Below are positions 4,839-5,955 of a stretch of DNA of 5,955 bases, in pieces (the stretch's first letter is position 1; every line of letters starts with the position of its first letter). The stretch is from NCBI GenBank assembly GCA_964496595.1, contig CAZCAI010000224.1, positions 1 to 5,955 of the forward strand. The letters run 5' to 3'. This DNA comes from JAAAOZ01 sp964496595. Lineage in GTDB: Bacteria > Chloroflexota > Anaerolineae > B4-G1 > SLSP01. The position numbers and the translations under genes were made by a program. A model generated the notes under the pieces. It did no database searches, had not been told where the DNA came from, and saw only the letters and a list, made by a program, of their open reading frames with translations.

Positions 4839-5955
4839 ATGTTAGAAGGCAACAGTCCTTGGGCAGATTATGAGCGGGGTATCGACGGAGAGCGAACTAT
4901 GGTAGATTACCAGCCAGAGCAAAGAGAGCAACAAGTTGACACTATACTTCAACCGAACCGCCCAGGATCTATTATCGAGATACCCGGCTTGGTCATCGTG
5001 CGAAAACTTGGTCAAGGGGGTATGGCAACAACTTACTTAGCACACATCAAGGGAAATAAAAATAAATTAGTGGCTATTAAGATTGAGAGGCTTGATTTAG
5101 AGAGTAACGGTTATTTGCACAAGGAAGCTGAGGTGTTACAACAGCTTACTCATCGAAGCATTATCAGGATTATTCCCATTCCTGGAATTGAAGACAGATG
5201 GATTAGCGACGTACAGATAGATGGCCACAAGTTCAAATACATCTTGCTTGAATACATGCCCAAAAAGTCACTAGAGGAGAAGATCAATCAAGCGAAAGGG
5301 AATTTATTAACACGCGAGAAAGACTCGGAACTTTCATATTCTAATATCTTAAATTTAATGGAACAAATTTCAGAAGCGCTTGACTACGCTCACGAACAAG
5401 ATATAGTTCACTTAGATATCAAGCCTTCAAATATATTATTTTCATTGAGTGGGCAGCGTGTTGTACTATCTGATTTCGGGATTGCGCAAACAAAAGAAAA
5501 TGATGGTAAAAAAGAAACTATTAAAGAATTGATAGGCACACCAACTTATGCAGCTCCAGAGCAATTGGATGGTGATCCCGTAAATCATAGAGCCGATATT
5601 TATTCACTTGGTGTAGTATTAGCAGAAATGCTTCAGGGTGAAACGCTCAGTGGTAAAACAACCGTAGATTCTCCAAACCTTTCTAGCATCATAAAGCATA
5701 ATCGCCTAACCGATGATTTCCTGCAAGACCTACCTCGTAGACTTAGACGTATTGTGTTAAAGGCCACACATCCTGACCCCAAGAAACGCTACTCTACAAC
5801 AAAAGCTTTGGTTAAGGATTTGCGCAAGGCACGTTTCTACGTGACTTTGAGGATACGCTTGGCAAAGATGATGCCCAGATGCGTTCGTCCGGTGTTTTTT
5901 GGGGGTGGGGCCTTGATACTAGTTGCTAACTTAATGTATTTATTGTGGTTTTTGG
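4839..5955 (+). CDS. Hanks-type Ser/Thr protein kinase, 3' end cut by window
   Basis: The frame stays open from the ATG at 4839 to the edge (372 codons visible). After an N-terminal segment of about 47 residues comes a full kinase domain (about 49-328). The Gly-rich loop is LGQGGMATTYLA (57-68), the ATP-binding Lys is K81 (VAIK), and the helix C Glu is probably E96. The catalytic loop is HLDIKPSN (191-198; D193, K195, N198), and DFG is 212-214. GTPTYAAPEQ (233-242) ends the activation segment, followed by D253 in DIYSLG and R317. All residues needed for phosphotransfer are present. The catalytic loop reads HLD, not HRD, so this is a non-RD kinase. A basic stretch (328-350) precedes a hydrophobic helix starting at about 352 that runs to the edge, so this is probably a membrane-anchored kinase with a C-terminal domain off-window. 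An in-frame stop at 4821-4823 bounds the start. GGGGGG (4829-4834) precedes ATG 4839, but the in-frame ATG at 4899 (M21) has a better site, GGAGAG (4887-4892), and may be the true start. The gene is AT-rich, unlike its neighbours. Substrate and signal are unknown. Confidence 0.93.
   Translation, partial: MLEGNSPWADYERGIDGERTMVDYQPEQREQQVDTILQPNRPGSIIEIPGLVIVRKLGQGGMATTYLAHIKGNKNKLVAIKIERLDLESNGYLHKEAEVLQQLTHRSIIRIIPIPGIEDRWISDVQIDGHKFKYILLEYMPKKSLEEKINQAKGNLLTREKDSELSYSNILNLMEQISEALDYAHEQDIVHLDIKPSNILFSLSGQRVVLSDFGIAQTKENDGKKETIKELIGTPTYAAPEQLDGDPVNHRADIYSLGVVLAEMLQGETLSGKTTVDSPNLSSIIKHNRLTDDFLQDLPRRLRRIVLKATHPDPKKRYSTTKALVKDLRKARFYVTLRIRLAKMMPRCVRPVFFGGGALILVANLMYLLWFL

Noticed and set aside
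4604..4852. 82-codon open frame on the - strand in the spacer before the kinase
   Set aside because: It runs through the terminator hairpin and AT-rich promoter DNA, and its Ile/Ser/Lys-rich product looks like translated non-coding sequence.

Overview
The window is bacterial. GC-rich coding sequence, the protein family content and the style of the intergenic repeats suggest a Chloroflexota-like (Anaerolineae/Caldilineae type) genome. This is an impression from memory, not a proven assignment. Three complete genes and one gene cut by the right edge all lie on the + strand.

Bases 1-263 hold no gene. The first 127 bases are a chain of four different hairpin-forming inverted repeats. A clear sigma70-type promoter (TTGACC, 16 bp, TATAAT) follows, with two near-palindromic boxes at and just after its start point. 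Bases 264-728 encode a MarR-family regulator. A 218-base AT-rich spacer with a candidate second promoter and several short repeats leads to two overlapping ABC exporter half-transporter genes (947-2689 and 2682-4577). A strong Rho-independent terminator (4619-4663) closes this unit. Beyond it the base composition drops sharply: an AT-rich spacer with a TATAAT-type promoter candidate precedes an AT-rich gene for a Hanks-type Ser/Thr protein kinase (4839 to the edge), which ends just as a transmembrane helix begins.

The MarR gene and the two ABC genes look like one drug- or lipid-efflux locus: the regulator probably represses itself and the exporter, and a ligand would release it. The two ABC subunits have complementary defects in their ATPase motifs. 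The first has Asp for the catalytic Glu and Gln for the switch His; the second has LSQGQ for LSGGQ. This predicts an obligate heterodimer with one degenerate and one active ATP site, as in TM287/288, BmrCD and LmrCD. The kinase appears to be a separate transcription unit, is non-RD (HLD in place of HRD), and may have a different evolutionary origin. No wholly new system is evident. The points most worth a second look are the hairpin chain, the paired MarR boxes, the composition break and the kinase.
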